Positions 40,601 to 56,100 of a DNA stretch of 64,000 nt are shown here, piece after piece. Numbering within the stretch: position 1 is the stretch's first letter; each line of letters opens with the position of its first letter. Under the pieces are notes generated by a model. That model was not told the DNA's origin. It saw only the letters and a program-made list of their open reading frames with translations, and made no database searches. Source of the stretch: Atherix ibis (taxonomy: Eukaryota > Arthropoda > Insecta > Diptera > Athericidae); NCBI GenBank assembly GCA_958298945.1, contig OY282608.1:18081933-18145932 (forward strand), read 5' to 3'. The position numbers were made by a program, and so were the translations under genes.

Positions 40601-43600
40601 ACAAACCAACAAACCAACAAACCAACAAGCCAACAAACCAACAAACATACAAACCAACAAGCCAACAAACCAACAAACAAATAAACCAACAAACCAACAA
40701 ACCAACAAACCAACAAACCAACAAACCAACAAACCAACAAACCAAAAAACCAACAAACTAACAAGCCAACAAACCAACAAGCCAACAAACCAACAAACCA
40801 ACAAACCAACAAGCCAACAAACCAACAAACAAATAAACCAACAAACCAACAAACCAACAAACCAACAAACCAACAAACCAAAAAACCAACAAACCAACAA
40901 GCCAACAAGCCAACAAACCAACAAACTAACAAACCAACAAATGAACTAACCAACAAACCAACAAGCCAACAAGCCAACAAACCAACAAACCAACAAACCA
41001 AGAAACCAACAAACCAAAAAACTAAGTAACCAACAAGCCAATAAACCAACAAGCCAACAAGCCAACAAACCAACAAACCAACAAGCCAACAAACCAACGA
41101 ACCAACAAACCAAAAAACCAACAAACCAACAAACCAACAAACCAACAAACCAACAAACCAACAAGCCAACAAGCCAACAAACCAACAAACCAACAAATTA
41201 ACAAGCCAACAAGCCAACAAACCAAGAAACCAACAAAGCAACAAGCCAACAAGGCAACAAGCCAACAAACCAACAAGCCAACAAACCAACAAACCAACAA
41301 ACCAACAAGCCAACAAACCAACAAACAAATAAACCAACAAACCAACAAACCAACAAACCAACAAACCAACAAACCAACAAACCAAAAAACCAACAAACCA
41401 ACAAACCAACAAGCCAGCAAGCCAACAAACCAACAAACCAACAAGCCAACAAGCCAACAAACCAACAAACCAACAAGCAAACAAACCAACAAACCCACAA
41501 ACCAACAAGCCAACAAACCAACAAACAAATAAACCAACAAACCTAAAAACCAACAAACCAACAAACTAACAAACCAACAAACCAACAAACCAACAAGCCA
41601 ACAAACGAACAAACCAACAAACCAACAAACTAAGTAACCAACAAGCCAACAAACCAACAAACCAACAAGCTAACAAACCAACAAACTAACAAACCAAAAA
41701 GCCAACTAACCAACAAACCATCAAGCCAACAAGCCAACAAACCAACAAACCAACAAGCCAACAAACCAACAAACATACAAACCAACAAGCCAACAAACCA
41801 ACAAACAAATAAACCAACAAACCAACAAACCAACAAACCAACAAACCAACAAACCAACAAACCAACAAACCAACAAACCAAAAAACCAACAAACTAACAA
41901 GCCAATAAGCCAACAAACCAACAAGCCAACAAACCAACAAACCAACAAACCAACAAGCCAACAAACCAACAAACAAATAAGCCAACAAACCAACAAACCA
42001 ACAAACCAACAAACCAACAAACCAAAAAACCTACAAACCAACAAGCCAACAAACCAACAAACTAACAAACCAACAAATGAACTAACCAACAAACCAACAA
42101 GCCAACAAGCCAACAAACTAACAAACCAACAAACCAAGAAACCAACAAACCAAAAAACTAAGTAACCAACAAGCCAATAAACCAACAAACCAACAAGCCA
42201 ACAAGCCAACAAACCAACAAACCAACAAGCTAACAAACCAACGAACCAACAAACCAAAAAACCAACAAACCAACAAACCAACAAACCAACAAACCAACAA
42301 ACCAACAAGCCAACAAGCCAACAAACCAACAAACCAACAAACCAACAAGCCAACAAGCCAACAAACCAACAAACCAACAAGCCAACAAACCAACAAACCA
42401 ACAAGCCAACAAACCAACAAACCAACAAGCCAACAAACCAACAAACCAACAACCCAACAAACCAACAAGCCAACAAGCCAACAAACCAACAAACCAACAA
42501 GCCAACAAACCAACAAACCAACAAACCAACAAGCCAACAAACCAACAAACCAACAAGCCTACAAACCAACAAGCCAACAAACCAACAAACCAACAAACCA
42601 AGTAACCAAAAAGCCAACAAACTAACAAACCAACAAGCCAACAAGCCAACAAACCAAGAAACCAACAAAGCAACAAGCCAACAAGGCAACAAGCCAACAA
42701 ACCAACAAACCAACAAACCAACAAACCAACAAACCAACAAGCCAACAAACCAACAAACAAATAAACCAACAAACCAACAAACCAACAAACCAACAAACCA
42801 ACAAACCAAAAAACCAACAAACCAACAAACCAACACGCCAGCAAGCCAACAAACTAACAAACCAACAAACCAACAAACCAACAAGCCAACAAACCAACAA
42901 ACCAACAAACCAACAAACTAAGTAACCAACAAGCCAACAAACCAACAAACCAACAAGCTAACAAACCAACAAACTAACAAACCAAAAAGCCAACTAACCA
43001 ACAAACCAACAAGCCAACAAGCCAACAAACCAACAAACCAACAAGCCAACAAACCAACAAACCAACAACCCAACAAACCAACAAGCCAACAAGCGAACAA
43101 ACCAACAAACCAACAAGCCAACAAACCAACAAACCAACAAACCAACAAGCCAACAAACCAACAAGCCAACAAACCAAAAAACCAAAAAACCAAGTAACCA
43201 AAAAGCCAACAAACTAACAAACCAACAAGCCAACAAGCCAACAAACCAAGAAACCAACAAAGCAACAAGCCAACAAGGCAACAAGCCAACAAACCAACAA
43301 GCCAACAAACCAACAAACCAACAAACCAACAAGCCAACAAACCAACAAACAAATAAACCAACAAACCAACAAACCAACAAACCAACAAACCAACAAACCA
43401 ACAAACCAACAAACCAAAAAACCAACAAACCAACAAACCAACAAGCCAGCAAGCCAACAAACCAACAAACCAACAAGCCAACAAGCCAACAAACCAACAA
43501 ACCAACAAGCAAACAAACCAACAAACCCACGAACCAACAAGCCAACAAACCAACAAACAAATAAACCAACAAACCTAAAAACCAACAAACCAACAAACTA

Positions 43601-43990
43601 ACAAACCAACAAACCAACAAACCAACAAGCCAACAAACCAACAAACCAACAAACCAACAAACTAAGTAACTAACAAGCCAACAAACCAACAAACCAACAA
43701 GCTAACAAACCAACAAACTAACAAACCAAAAAGCCAACTAACCAACAAACCAACAAGCCAACCAACCAACAAACCAACAAACCAACAAGCCAACAAACCA
43801 ACAAACATACAAACCAACAAGCCAACAAACCAACAAACAAATAAACCAACAAACCAACAAACCAACAAACCAACAAACCAACAAACCAACAAACCAACAA
43901 ACCAACAAACCAAAAAACCAACAAACTAACAAGCCAACAAGCCAACAAACCAACAAACTAACAAGCCAACAAGCCAACAAACCAACAAGC
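40601..43990. repeat. 3.37-kb tandem duplication, copy 2
   Basis: This is the second copy, with TGAACTAA at 40,942 and 42,078. The 38,345-39,530 part of copy 1 is matched here over about 1.2 kb with no length change (offset 3,376). Its right part is also the left part of the 6.1-kb block X, so the two duplications are nested. Confidence 0.87.
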
Positions 43991-44861
43991 CAACAAACCA
44001 ACAAACCAACAAACCAACAAGCCAACAAGCCAACAAACCAACAAACCAACAAACCAAGAAACCAACAAACCAAAAAACTAAGTAACCAACAAGCCAATAA
44101 ACCAACAAACCAACAAGCCAACAAGCCAACAAACCAACAAACCAACAAGCCAACAAACCAACGAACCAACAAACCAAAAAACCAACAAACCAACAAACCA
44201 ACAAACCAACAAACCAACAAACCAACAAGCCAACAAGCCAACAAACCAACAAACCAACAAACCAACAAGCCAACAAGCCAACAAACCAACAAACCAACAA
44301 GCCAACAAACCAACAAACCAACAAGCCAACAAACCAACAAACCAATAAGCCAACAAACCAACAAACCAACAACCCAACAAACCAACAAGCCAACAAGCGA
44401 ACAAACCAACAAACCAACAAGCCAACAAACCAACAAACCAACAAACCAACAAGCCAACAAACCAACAAGCCAACAAACCAAAAAACCAAAAAACCAAGTA
44501 ACCAAAAAGCCAACAAGCCAACAAGCAAACAAACCAACAAGCCAACAAACCAACAAACCAACAAGCCAACAAACCAACAAACAAACAAGCCAACAAGCCT
44601 ACAAACCAACAAACCAACAAACCAACAAGCCAACAAACCAACAAACCAACAAGCCAACAAGTCAACAAACCAACAAACCAACAAGCCAACAAACCAACAA
44701 ACCAACAAACCAACAAACCCACAAACCAACAAACCAACAAGCCAACAAGCCAACAAACCAACAAACCAACAAACCAACAAACCAACAAGCCAACAAACCA
44801 ACAAGCCAACAAACCAACAAACCAACAAACCAAGTAACCAAAAAGCCAACAAACTAACAAA

Positions 44862-45101
44862 CCAACAAGCCAACAAGCCAACAAACCAAGAAACCAACAA
44901 AGCAACAAGCCAACATGGCAACAAGCCAACAAACCAACAAGCCAACAAACCAACAAACCAACAAACCAACAAGCCAACAAACCAACAAACAAATAAACCA
45001 ACCAACCAACAAACCAACAAACCAACAAACCAACAAACCAAAAAACCAACAAACCAACAAACCAACAAGCCAGCAAGCCAACAAACCAACAAACCAACAA
45101 G
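44862..45101. repeat. 240-bp tandem duplication at 44.9 kb, copy 1
   Basis: Thirty units are repeated directly downstream. Landmarks are CCAAGAAA, GCAACAAG, CCAACATG-GCAACAAG, CAAATAAA and CCAACCAA. I count one mismatch with copy 2 over the 240 bp: C at 45,039 against A at 45,279. The related stretches at 36.7 and 51.0 kb have a single copy. Confidence 0.94.
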
Positions 45102-45341
45102 CCAACAAGCCAACAAGCCAACAAACCAAGAAACCAACAAAGCAACAAGCCAACATGGCAACAAGCCAACAAACCAACAAGCCAACAAACCAACAAACCA
45201 ACAAACCAACAAGCCAACAAACCAACAAACAAATAAACCAACCAACCAACAAACCAACAAACCAACAAACCAACAAACAAAAAAACCAACAAACCAACAA
45301 ACCAACAAGCCAGCAAGCCAACAAACCAACAAACCAACAAG
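45102..45341. repeat. 240-bp tandem duplication at 44.9 kb, copy 2
   Basis: This is the second member of the tandem pair, nearly identical to the first. The match runs on to about 45,356, where copy 1 has CCAACAAG and this one CCAACAAA. The near-identity points to a recent event within block X. Confidence 0.94.
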
Positions 45342-47349
45342 CCAACAAGCCAACAAACCAACAAACCAACAAGCAAACAAACCAACAAACCCACAAACCA
45401 ACAAGCCAACAAACCAACAAACAAATAAACCAACAAACCTAAAAACCAACAAACCAACAAACTAACAAACCAACAAACCAACAAACCAACAAGCCAACAA
45501 ACCAACAAACCAACAAACCAACAAACCAACAAACTAAGTAACCAACAAGCCAACAAACCAACAAACCAACAAGCTAACAAACCAACAAACTAACAAACCA
45601 AAAAGCCAACTAACCAACAAGCCAACAAGCCAACAAGCCAACAAACCAACAAACCAACAAGCCAACAAACCAACAAACATACAAACCAACAAGCCAACAA
45701 ACCAACAAACAAATAAACCAACAAACCAACAAACCAACAAACCAACAAACCAACAAACCAACAAACCAACAAACCAAAAAACCAACAAACTAACAAGCCA
45801 ATAAGCCAACAAACCAACAAACCAACAAGCCAACAAACCAACAAACCAACAAACCAACAAGCCAACAAACCAACAAACAAATAAACCAACAAACCAACAA
45901 ACCAACAAACCAACAAACCAACAAACCAAAAAACCAACAAACCAACAAGCCAACAAGCCAACAAACCAACAAACTAACAAACCAACAAATGAACTAACCA
46001 ACAAACCAACAAGCCAACAAGCCAACAAACCAACAAACCAACAAACCAAGAAACCAACAAACCAAAAAACTAAGTAACCAACAAGCCAATAAACCAACAA
46101 GCCAACAAGCCAACAAACCAACAAACCAACAAGCCAACAAACCAACGAACCAACAAACCAAAAAACCAACAAACCAACAAACCAACAAACCAACAAACCA
46201 ACAAACCAACAAGCCAACAAGCCAACAAACCAACAAACCAACAAATTAACAAGCCAACAAGCCAACAAACCAAGAAACCAACAAAGCAACAAGCCAACAA
46301 GGCAACAAGCCAACAAACCAACAAGCCAACAAACCAACAAACCAACAAACCAACAAGCCAACAAACCAACAAACAAATAAACCAACAAACCAACAAACCA
46401 ACAAACCAACAAACCAACAAACCAAAAAACCAACAAACCAACAAACCAACAAGCCAGCAAGCCAACAAACCAACAAACCAACAAGCCAACAAGCCAACAA
46501 ACCAACAAACCAACAAGCAAACAAACCAACAAACCCACAAACCAACAAGCCAACAAACCAACAAACAAATAAACCAACAAACCTAAAAACCAACAAACCA
46601 ACAAACTAACAAACCAACAAACCAACAAACCAACAAGCCAACAAACGAACAAACCAACAAACCAACAAACTAAGTAACCAACAAGCCAACAAACCAACAA
46701 ACCAACAAGCTAACAAACCAACAAACTAGCAAACCAAAAAGCCAACTAACCAACAAACCATCAAGCCAACAAGCCAACAAACCAACAAACCAACAAGCCA
46801 ACAAACCAACAAACATACAAACCAACAAGCCAACAAACCAACAAACAAATAAACCAACAAACCAACAAACCAACAAGCCAACAAACCAACAAACCAACAA
46901 ACCAACAAACCAACAAACCAAAAAACCAACAAACTAACAAGCCAATAAGCCAACAAACCAACAAGCCAACAACCCAACAAACCAACAAACCAACAAGCCA
47001 ACAAACCAACAAACAAATAAACCAACAAACCAACAAACCAACAAACCAACAAACCAACAAACCAAAAAACCTACAAACCAACAAGCCAACAAACCAACAA
47101 ACTAACAAACCAACAAATGAACTAACCAACAAACCAACAAGCCAACAAGCCAACAAACTAACAAACCAACAAACCAAGAAACCAACAAACCAAAAAACTA
47201 AGTAACCAACAAGCCAATAAACCAACAAACCAACAAGCCAACAAGCCAACAAACCAACAAACCAACAAGCTAACAAACCAACGAACCAACAAACCAAAAA
47301 ACCAACAAACCAACAAACCAACAAGCCAACAAGCCAACAAACCAACAAA

Positions 47350-50300
47350 CCAACAAATTAACAAGCCAACAAGCCAACAAACCAAGAAACCAACAAAGCA
47401 ACAAGCCAACAAGGCAACAAGCCAACAAACCAACAAGCCAACAAACCAACAAACCAACAAACCAACAAGCCAACAAACCAACAAACAAATAAACCAACAA
47501 ACCAACAAACCAACAAACCAACAAACCAACAAACCAAAAAACCAACAAACCAACAAACCAACAAGCCAGCAAGCCAACAAACCAACAAACCAACAAGCCA
47601 ACAAGCCAACAAACCAACAAACCAACAAGCAAACAAACCAACAAACCCACAAACCAACAAGCCAACAAACCAACAAACAAATAAACCAACAAACCTAAAA
47701 ACCAACAAACCAACAAACTAACAAACCAACAAACCAACAAACCAACAAGCCAACAAACGAACAAACCAACAAACCAACAAACTAAGTAACCAACAAGCCA
47801 ACAAACCAACAAACCAACAAGCTAACAAACCAACAAACTAACAAACCAAAAAGCCAACTAACCAACAAACCATCAAGCCAACAAGCCAACAAACCAACAA
47901 ACCAACAAGCCAACAAACCAACAAACATACAAACCAACAAGCCAACAAACCAACAAACAAATAAACCAACAAACCAACAAACCAACAAACCAACAAACCA
48001 ACAAACCAACAAACCAACAAACCAAAAAACCAACAAACTAACAAGCCAATAAGCCAACAAACCAACAAGCCAACAAACCAACAAACCAACAAACCAACAA
48101 GCCAACAAACCAACAAACAAATAAACCAACAAACCAACAAACCAACAAACCAACAAACCAACAAACCAAAAAACCTACAAACCAACAAGCCAACAAACCA
48201 ACAAACTAACAAACCAACAAATGAACTAACCAACAAACCAACAAGCCAACAAGCCAACAAACTAACAAACCAACAAACCAAGAAACCAACAAACCAAAAA
48301 ACTAAGTAACCAACAAGCCAATAAACCAACAAACCAACAAGCCAACAAGCCAACAAACCAACAAACCAACAAGCTAACAAACCAACGAACCAACAAACCA
48401 AAAAACCAACAAACCAACAAACCAACAAACCAACAAACCAACAAACCAACAAACCAACAAGCCAACAAGCCAACAAACCAACAAACCAACAAACCAACAA
48501 GCCAACAAGCCAACAAACCAACAAACCAACAAGCCAACAAACCAACAAACCAACAAGCCAACAAACCAACAAACCAACAAGCCAACAAACCAACAAACCA
48601 ACAACCCAACAAACCAACAAGCCAACAAGCCAACAAACCAACAAACCAACAAGCCAACAAACCAACAAACCAACAAACCAACAAGCCAACAAACCAACAA
48701 ACCAACAAGCCAACAAACCAACAAGCCAACAAACCAACAAACCAACAAACCAAGTAACCAAAAAGCCAACAAACTAACAAACCAACAAGCCAACAAGCCA
48801 ACAAACCAAGAAACCAACAAAGCAACAAGCCAACAAGACAACAAGCCAACAAACCAACAAGCCAACAAACCAACAAACCAACAAACCAACAAGCCAACAA
48901 ACCAACAAACAAATAAACCAACAAACCAACAAACCAACAAACCAACAAACCAACAAACCAAAAAACCAACAAACCAACAAACCAACACGCCAGCAAGCCA
49001 ACAAACTAACAAACCAACAAACCAACAAACCAACAAGCCAACAAACCAACAAACCAACAAACCAACAAACTAAGTAACCAACAAGCCAACAAACCAACAA
49101 ACCAACAAGCTAACAAACCAACAAACTAACAAACCAAAAAGCCAACTAACCAACAAACCAACAAGCCAACAAGCCAACAAACCAACAAACCAACAAGCCA
49201 ACAAACCAACAAACCAACAACCCAACAAACCAACAAGCCAACAAGCGAACAAACCAACAAACCAACAAGCCAACAAACCAACAAACCAACAAACCAACAA
49301 GCCAACCAACCAACAAGCCAACAAACCAAAAAACCAAAAAACCAAGTAACCAAAAAGCCAACAAACTAACAAACCAACAAGCCAACAAGCCAACAAACCA
49401 AGAAACCAACAAAGCAACAAGCCAACAAGGCAACAAGCCAACAAACCAACAAGCCAACAAACCAACAAACCAACAAACCAACAAGCCAACAAACTAACAA
49501 ACAAATAAACCAACAAACCAACAAACCAACAAACCAACAAACCAACAAACCAACAAACCAACAAACCAAAAAACCAACAAACCAACAAACCAACCAGCCA
49601 GCAAGCCAACAAACCAACAAACCAACAAGCCAACAAGCCAACAAACCAACAAACCAACAAGCAAACAAACCAACAAACCCACGAACCAACAAGCCAACAA
49701 ACCAACAAACAAATAAACCAACAAACCTAAAAACCAGCAAACCAACAAACTAACAAACCAACAAACCAACAAACCAACAAGCCAACAAACCAACAAACCA
49801 ACAAACCAACAAACTAAGTAACTAACAAGCCAACAAACCAACAAACCAACAAGCTAACAAACCAACAAACTAACAAACCAAAAAGCCAACTAACCAACAA
49901 ACCAACAAGCCAACCAACCAACAAACCAACAAACCAACAAGCCAACAAACCAACAAACATACAAACCAACAAGCCAACAAACCAACAAACAAATAAACCA
50001 ACAAACCAACAAACCAACAAACCAACAAACCAACAAACCAACAAACCAACAAACCAACAAACCAAAAAACCAACAAACTAACAAGCCAACAAGCCAACAA
50101 ACCAACAAACTAACAAGCCAACAAGCCAACAAACCAACAAGCCAACAAACCAACAAACCAACAAACCAACAAGCCAACAAGCCAACAAACCAACAAACCA
50201 ACAAACCAAGAAACCAACAAACCAAAAAACTAAGTAACCAACAAGCCAATAAACCAACAAACCAACAAGCCAACAAGCCAACAAACCAACAAACCAACAA

Positions 50301-53190
50301 GCCAACAAACCAACGAACCAACAAACCAAAAAACCAACAAACCAACAAACCAACAAACCAACAAACCAACAAACCAACAAGCCAACAAGCCAACAAACCA
50401 ACAAACCAACAAACCAACAAGCCAACAAGCCAACAAACCAACAAACCAACAAGCCAACAAACCAACAAACCAACAAGCCAACAAACCAACAAACCAATAA
50501 GCCAACAAACCAACAAACCAACAACCCAACAAACCAACAAGCCAACAAGCGAACAAACCAACAAACCAACAAGCCAACAAACCAACAAACCAACAAACCA
50601 ACAAGCCAACAAACCAACAAGCCAACAAACCAAAAAACCAAAAAACCAAGTAACCAAAAAGCCAACAAGCCAACAAGCAAACAAACCAACAAGCCAACAA
50701 ACCAACAAACCAACAAGCCAACAAACCAACAAACAAACAAGCCAACAAGCCTACAAACCAACAAACCAACAAACCAACAAGCCAACAAACCAACAAACCA
50801 ACAAGCCAACAAGTCAACAAACCAACAAACCAACAAGCCAACAAACCAACAAACCAACAAACCAACAAACCCACAAACCAACAAACCAACAAGCCAACAA
50901 GCCAACAAACCAACAAACCAACAAACCAACAAACCAACAAGCCAACAAACCAACAAGCCAACAAACCAACAAACCAACAAACCAAGTAACCAAAAAGCCA
51001 ACAAACTAACAAACCAACAAGCCAACAAGCCAACAAACCAAGAAACCAACAAAGCAACAAGCACACATGGCAACAAGCCAACAAACCAACAAGCCAACAA
51101 ACCAACAAACCAACAAACCAACAAGCCAACAAACCAACAAACAAATAAACCAACCAACCAACAAACCAACAAACCAACAAACCAACAAACCAAAAAACCA
51201 ACAAACCAACAAACCAACAAGCCAGCAAGCCAACAAACCAACAAACCAACAAGCCAACAAGCCAACAAACCAACAAACCAACAAGCAAACAAACCAACAA
51301 ACCCACAAACCAACAAGCCAACAAACCAACAAACAAATAAACCAACAAACCTAAAAACCAACAAACCAACAAACTAACAAACCAACAAACCAACAAACCA
51401 ACAAGCCAACAAACCAACAAACCAACAAACCAACAAACCAACAAACTAAGTAACCAACAAGCCAACAAACCAACAAACCAACAAGCTAACAAACCAACAA
51501 ACTAACAAACCAAAAAGCCAACTAACCAACAAGCCAACAAGCCAACAAGCCAACAAACCAACAAACCAACAAGCCAACAAACCAACAAACATACAAACCA
51601 ACAAGCCAACAAACCAACAAACAAATAAACCAACAAACCAACAAACCAACAAACCAACAAACCAACAAACCAACAAACCAACAAACCAAAAAACCAACAA
51701 ACTAACAAGCCAATAAGCCAACAAACCAACAAGCCAACAAACCAACAAACCAACAAACCAACAAGCCAACAAACCAACAAACAAATAAACCAACAAACCA
51801 ACAAACCAACAAACCAACAAACCAACAAACCAAAAAACCAACAAACCAACAAGCCAACAAGCCAACAAACCAACAAACTAACAAACCAACAAATGAACTA
51901 ACCAACAAACCAACAAGCCAACAAGCCAACAAACCAACAAACCAACAAACCGAGAAACCAACAAACCAAAAAACTAAGTAACCAACAAGCCAATAAACCA
52001 ACAAGCCAACAAGCCAACAAACCAACAAACCAACAAGCCAACAAACCAACGAACCAACAAACCAAAAAACCAACAAACCAACAAACCAACAAACCAACAA
52101 ACCAACAAACCAACAAGCCAACAAACCAACAAACCAACAAACCAACAAACCAACAAGCCAACAAGCCAACAAACCAAGAAACCAACAAAGCAACAAACCA
52201 ACAAGGCAACAAGCCAACAAACCAACAAGCCAACAAACCAACAAACCAACAAACAAACAAGCCAACAAACCAACAAACCAACAAACCAAAAAACCAACAA
52301 ACCAACAAACCAACAAGCCAGCAAGCCAACAAACCAACAAACCAACAAGCCAACAAGCCAACAAACCAACAAACCAACAAGCAAACAAACCAACAAACCC
52401 ACAAACCAACAAGCCAACAAACCAACAAACAAATAAACCAACAAACCTAAAAACCAACAAGCCAACAAACTAACAAACCAACAAACCAACAAACCAACAA
52501 GCCAACAAACGAACAAACCAACAAACCAACAAACTAAGTAACCAACAAGCCAACAAACCAACAAACCAACAAGCTAACAAACCAACAAACTAACAAACCA
52601 AAAAGCCAACTAACCAACAAACCATCAAGCCAACAAGCCAACAAACCAACAAACCAACAAGCCAACAAACCAACAAACATACAAACCAACAAGCCAACAA
52701 ACCAACAAACAAATAAACCAACAAACCAACAAACCAACAAACCAACAAACCAACAAACCAACAAACCAACAAACCAACAAACCAAAAAACCAACAAACTA
52801 ACAAGCCAATAAGCCAACAAACCAACAAGCCAACAAACCAACAAACCAACAAACCAACAAGCCAACAAACTAACAAACAAATAAACCAACAAACCAACAA
52901 ACCAACAAACCAACAAACCAACAAACCAAAAAACCTACAAACCAACAAGCCAACAAACCAACAAACTAACAAACCAACAAATGAACTAACCAACAAACCA
53001 ACAAGCCAACAAGCCAACAAACTAACAAACCAACAAACCAAGAAACCAACAAACCAAAAAACTAAGTAACCAACAAGCCAATAAACCAACAAACCAACAA
53101 GCCAACAAGCCAACAAACCAACAAACCAACAAGCTAACAAACCAACGAACCAACAAACCAAAAAACCAACAAACCAACAAACCAACAAAC
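47350..53190. repeat. About 6.1-kb tandem block Y
   Basis: Block Y repeats block X from its TTAACAAG unit near 47,358 (41,198 in X) to about 53,190. TGAACTAA units at 48,222, 51,894 and 52,982 answer to those at 42,078, 45,990 and 47,118. It lacks the 240-bp tandem duplicate and about 40 bp near 52.2 kb. Confidence 0.85.
50410..52125. repeat. Dispersed duplication E, copy 2
   Basis: This is the distant second copy of 36,090-37,805. It has a CACACATG unit at 51,062 where the first has CCAACATG, and a TCAACAAA after CCAACAAG near 50,814. It lies inside block Y of the 6.1-kb tandem pair. Confidence 0.88.
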
Positions 53191-56100
53191 CAACAAACCA
53201 ACAAACCAACAAGCCAACAAGCCAACAAACCAACAAACCAACAAACCAACAAGCCAACAAGCCAACAAACCAACAAACCAACAAGCCAACAAACCAACAA
53301 ACCAACAAGCCAACAAACCAACAAACCAACAAGCCAACAAACCAACAAACCAACAACCCAACAAACCAACAAGCCAACAAGCCAACAAACCACCAAACCA
53401 ACAAGCCAACAAACCAACAAACCAACAAACCAACAAGCCAACAAACCAACAAACCAACAAGCCAACAAACCAACAAGCCAACAAACCAACAAACCAACAA
53501 ACCAAGTAACCAAAAAGCCAACAAACTAACAAACCAACAAGCCAACAAGTCAACAAACCAAGAAACCAACAAAGCAACAAGCCAACAAGGCAACAAGCCA
53601 ACAAACCAACAAGCCAACAAAACAACAAACCAACAAACCAACAAGCCAACAAACCAACAAACAAATAAACCAACAAACCAACAAACCAACAAACCAACAA
53701 ACCAACAAACCAAAAAACCAACAAACCAACAAACCAACACGCCAGCAAGCCAACAAACCAACAAACCAACAAGCCAACAAGCCAACAAACCAACAAACCA
53801 ACAAGCAAACAAACCAACAAACTAAGTAACCAACAAGCCAACAAACCAACAAACCAACAAGCTAACAAACCAACAAACTAACAAACCAAAAAGCCAACTA
53901 ACCAACAAACCAACAAGCCAACAAGCCAACAAACCAACAAACCAACAAGCCAACAAGCCAACAAACCAACAAACCAACAATCCAACAAACCAACAAGCCA
54001 ACAAGCGAACAAACCAACAAACCAACAAGCCAACAAACCAACAAACCAACAAACCAACAAGCCAACAAACCAACAAGCCAACAAACCAAAAAACCAAAAA
54101 ACCAAGTAACCAAAAAGCCAACAAACTAACAAACCAACAAGCCAACAAGCCAACAAACCAAGAAACCAACAAAGCAACAAGCCAACAAGGCAACAAGCCA
54201 ACAAACCAACAAGCCAACAAACCAACAAACCAACAAACCAACAAGCCAACAAACCAACAAACAAATAAACCAACAAACCAACAAACCAACAAACCAACAA
54301 ACCAACAAACCAACAAACCAAAAAACCAACAAACCAACAAACCAACAAGCCAGCAAGCCAACAAACCAACAAACCAACAAGCCAACAAGCCAACAAACCA
54401 ACAAACCAACAAGCAAACAAACCAACAAACCCACAAACCAACAAGCCAACAAACCAACAAACAAATAAACCAACAAACCTAAAAACCAACAAACCAACAA
54501 ACTAACAAACCAACAAACCAACAAACCAACAAGCCAACAAACCAACAAACCAACAAACTAAGTAACCAACAAGCCAACAAACCAACAAACCAACAAGCTA
54601 ACAAACCAACAAACTAACAAACCAAAAAGCCAACTAACCAACAAACCAACAAGCCAACCAACCAACAAACCAACAAACCAACAAGCCAACAAACCAACAA
54701 ACATACAAACCAACAAGCCAACAAACCAACAAACAAATAAACCAACAAACCAACAAACCAACAAACCAACAAACCAACAAACCAACAAACCAACAAACCA
54801 ACAAACCAAAAAACCAACAAACTAACAAGCCAACAAGCCAACAAACCAACAAACTAACAAGCCAACAAGCCAACAAACCAACAAGCCAACAAACCAACAA
54901 ACCAACAAACCAACAAGCCAACAAGCCAACAAACCAACAAACCAACAAACCAAGAAACCAACAAACCAAAAAACTAAGTAACCAACAAGCCAATAAACCA
55001 ACAAACCAACAAGCCAACAAGCCAACAAACCAACAAACCAACAAGCCAACAAACCAACGAACCAACAAACCAAAAAACCAACATACCAACAAACCAACAA
55101 ACCAACAAACCAACAAACCAACAAACCAACAAGCCAACAAACCAACAAACCAACAACCCAACAAACCAACAAGCCAACAAGCGAACAAACCAACAAACCA
55201 ACAAGCCAACAAACCAACAAACCAACAAACCAACAAGCCAACAAACCAACAAGCCAACAAACCAAAAAACCAAAAAACCAAGTAACCAAAAAGCCAACAA
55301 GCCAACAAGCAAACAAACCAACAAGCCAACAAACCAACAAACCAACAAGCCAACAAACCAACAAACAAACAAGCCAACAAGCCTACAAACCAACAAACCA
55401 ACAAACCAACAAGCCAACAAACCAACAAACCAACAAGCCAACAAGTCAACAAACCAACAAACCAACAAGCCAACAAACCAACAAACCAACAAACCAACAA
55501 ACCCACAAACCAACAAACCAACAAGCCAACAAGCCAACAAACCAACAAACCAACAAACCAACAAACCAACAAGCCAACAAACCAACAAGCCAACAAACCA
55601 ACAAACCAACAAACCAAGTAACCAAAAAGCCAACAAACTAACAAACCAACAAGCCAACAAACCAACAAACCAAGAAACCAACAAAACAACAAGCCAACAA
55701 GGCAACAAGCCAACAAACCAACAAGCCAACAAACCAACAAACCAACAAACCAACAAGCCAACAAACCAACAAACAAATAAACCATTCAACCAACAAACCA
55801 ACAAACCAACAAACCAACAAACCAAAAAACCAACAAACCAACAAACCAACAAGCCAGCAAGCCAACAAACCAACAAACCAACAAGCCAACAAGCCAACAA
55901 ACCAACAAACCAACAAGCAAACAAACCAACAAACCCACAAACCAACAAGCCAACAAACCAACAAACAAATAAACCAACAAACCTAAAAACCAACAAACCA
56001 ACAAACTAACAAACCAACAAACCAACAAACCAACAAGCCAACAAACCAACAAACCAACAAGCCAACAAACCAACAAACCAACAAGCCAACAAACCAACAA

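Larger units (their letters stand above)
41190..47320. repeat. About 6.1-kb tandem block X
   Basis: Block X is followed at 47,350 by block Y with the same order of landmarks. The offset is 6,160 at the left edge, 6,144-6,152 through the middle, 5,912 after 45.4 kb and 5,864 after 46.6 kb. The 240-bp step is the tandem duplication at 44,862-45,341, present in X only. TGAACTAA lies at 42,078, 45,990 and 47,118. Confidence 0.85.
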
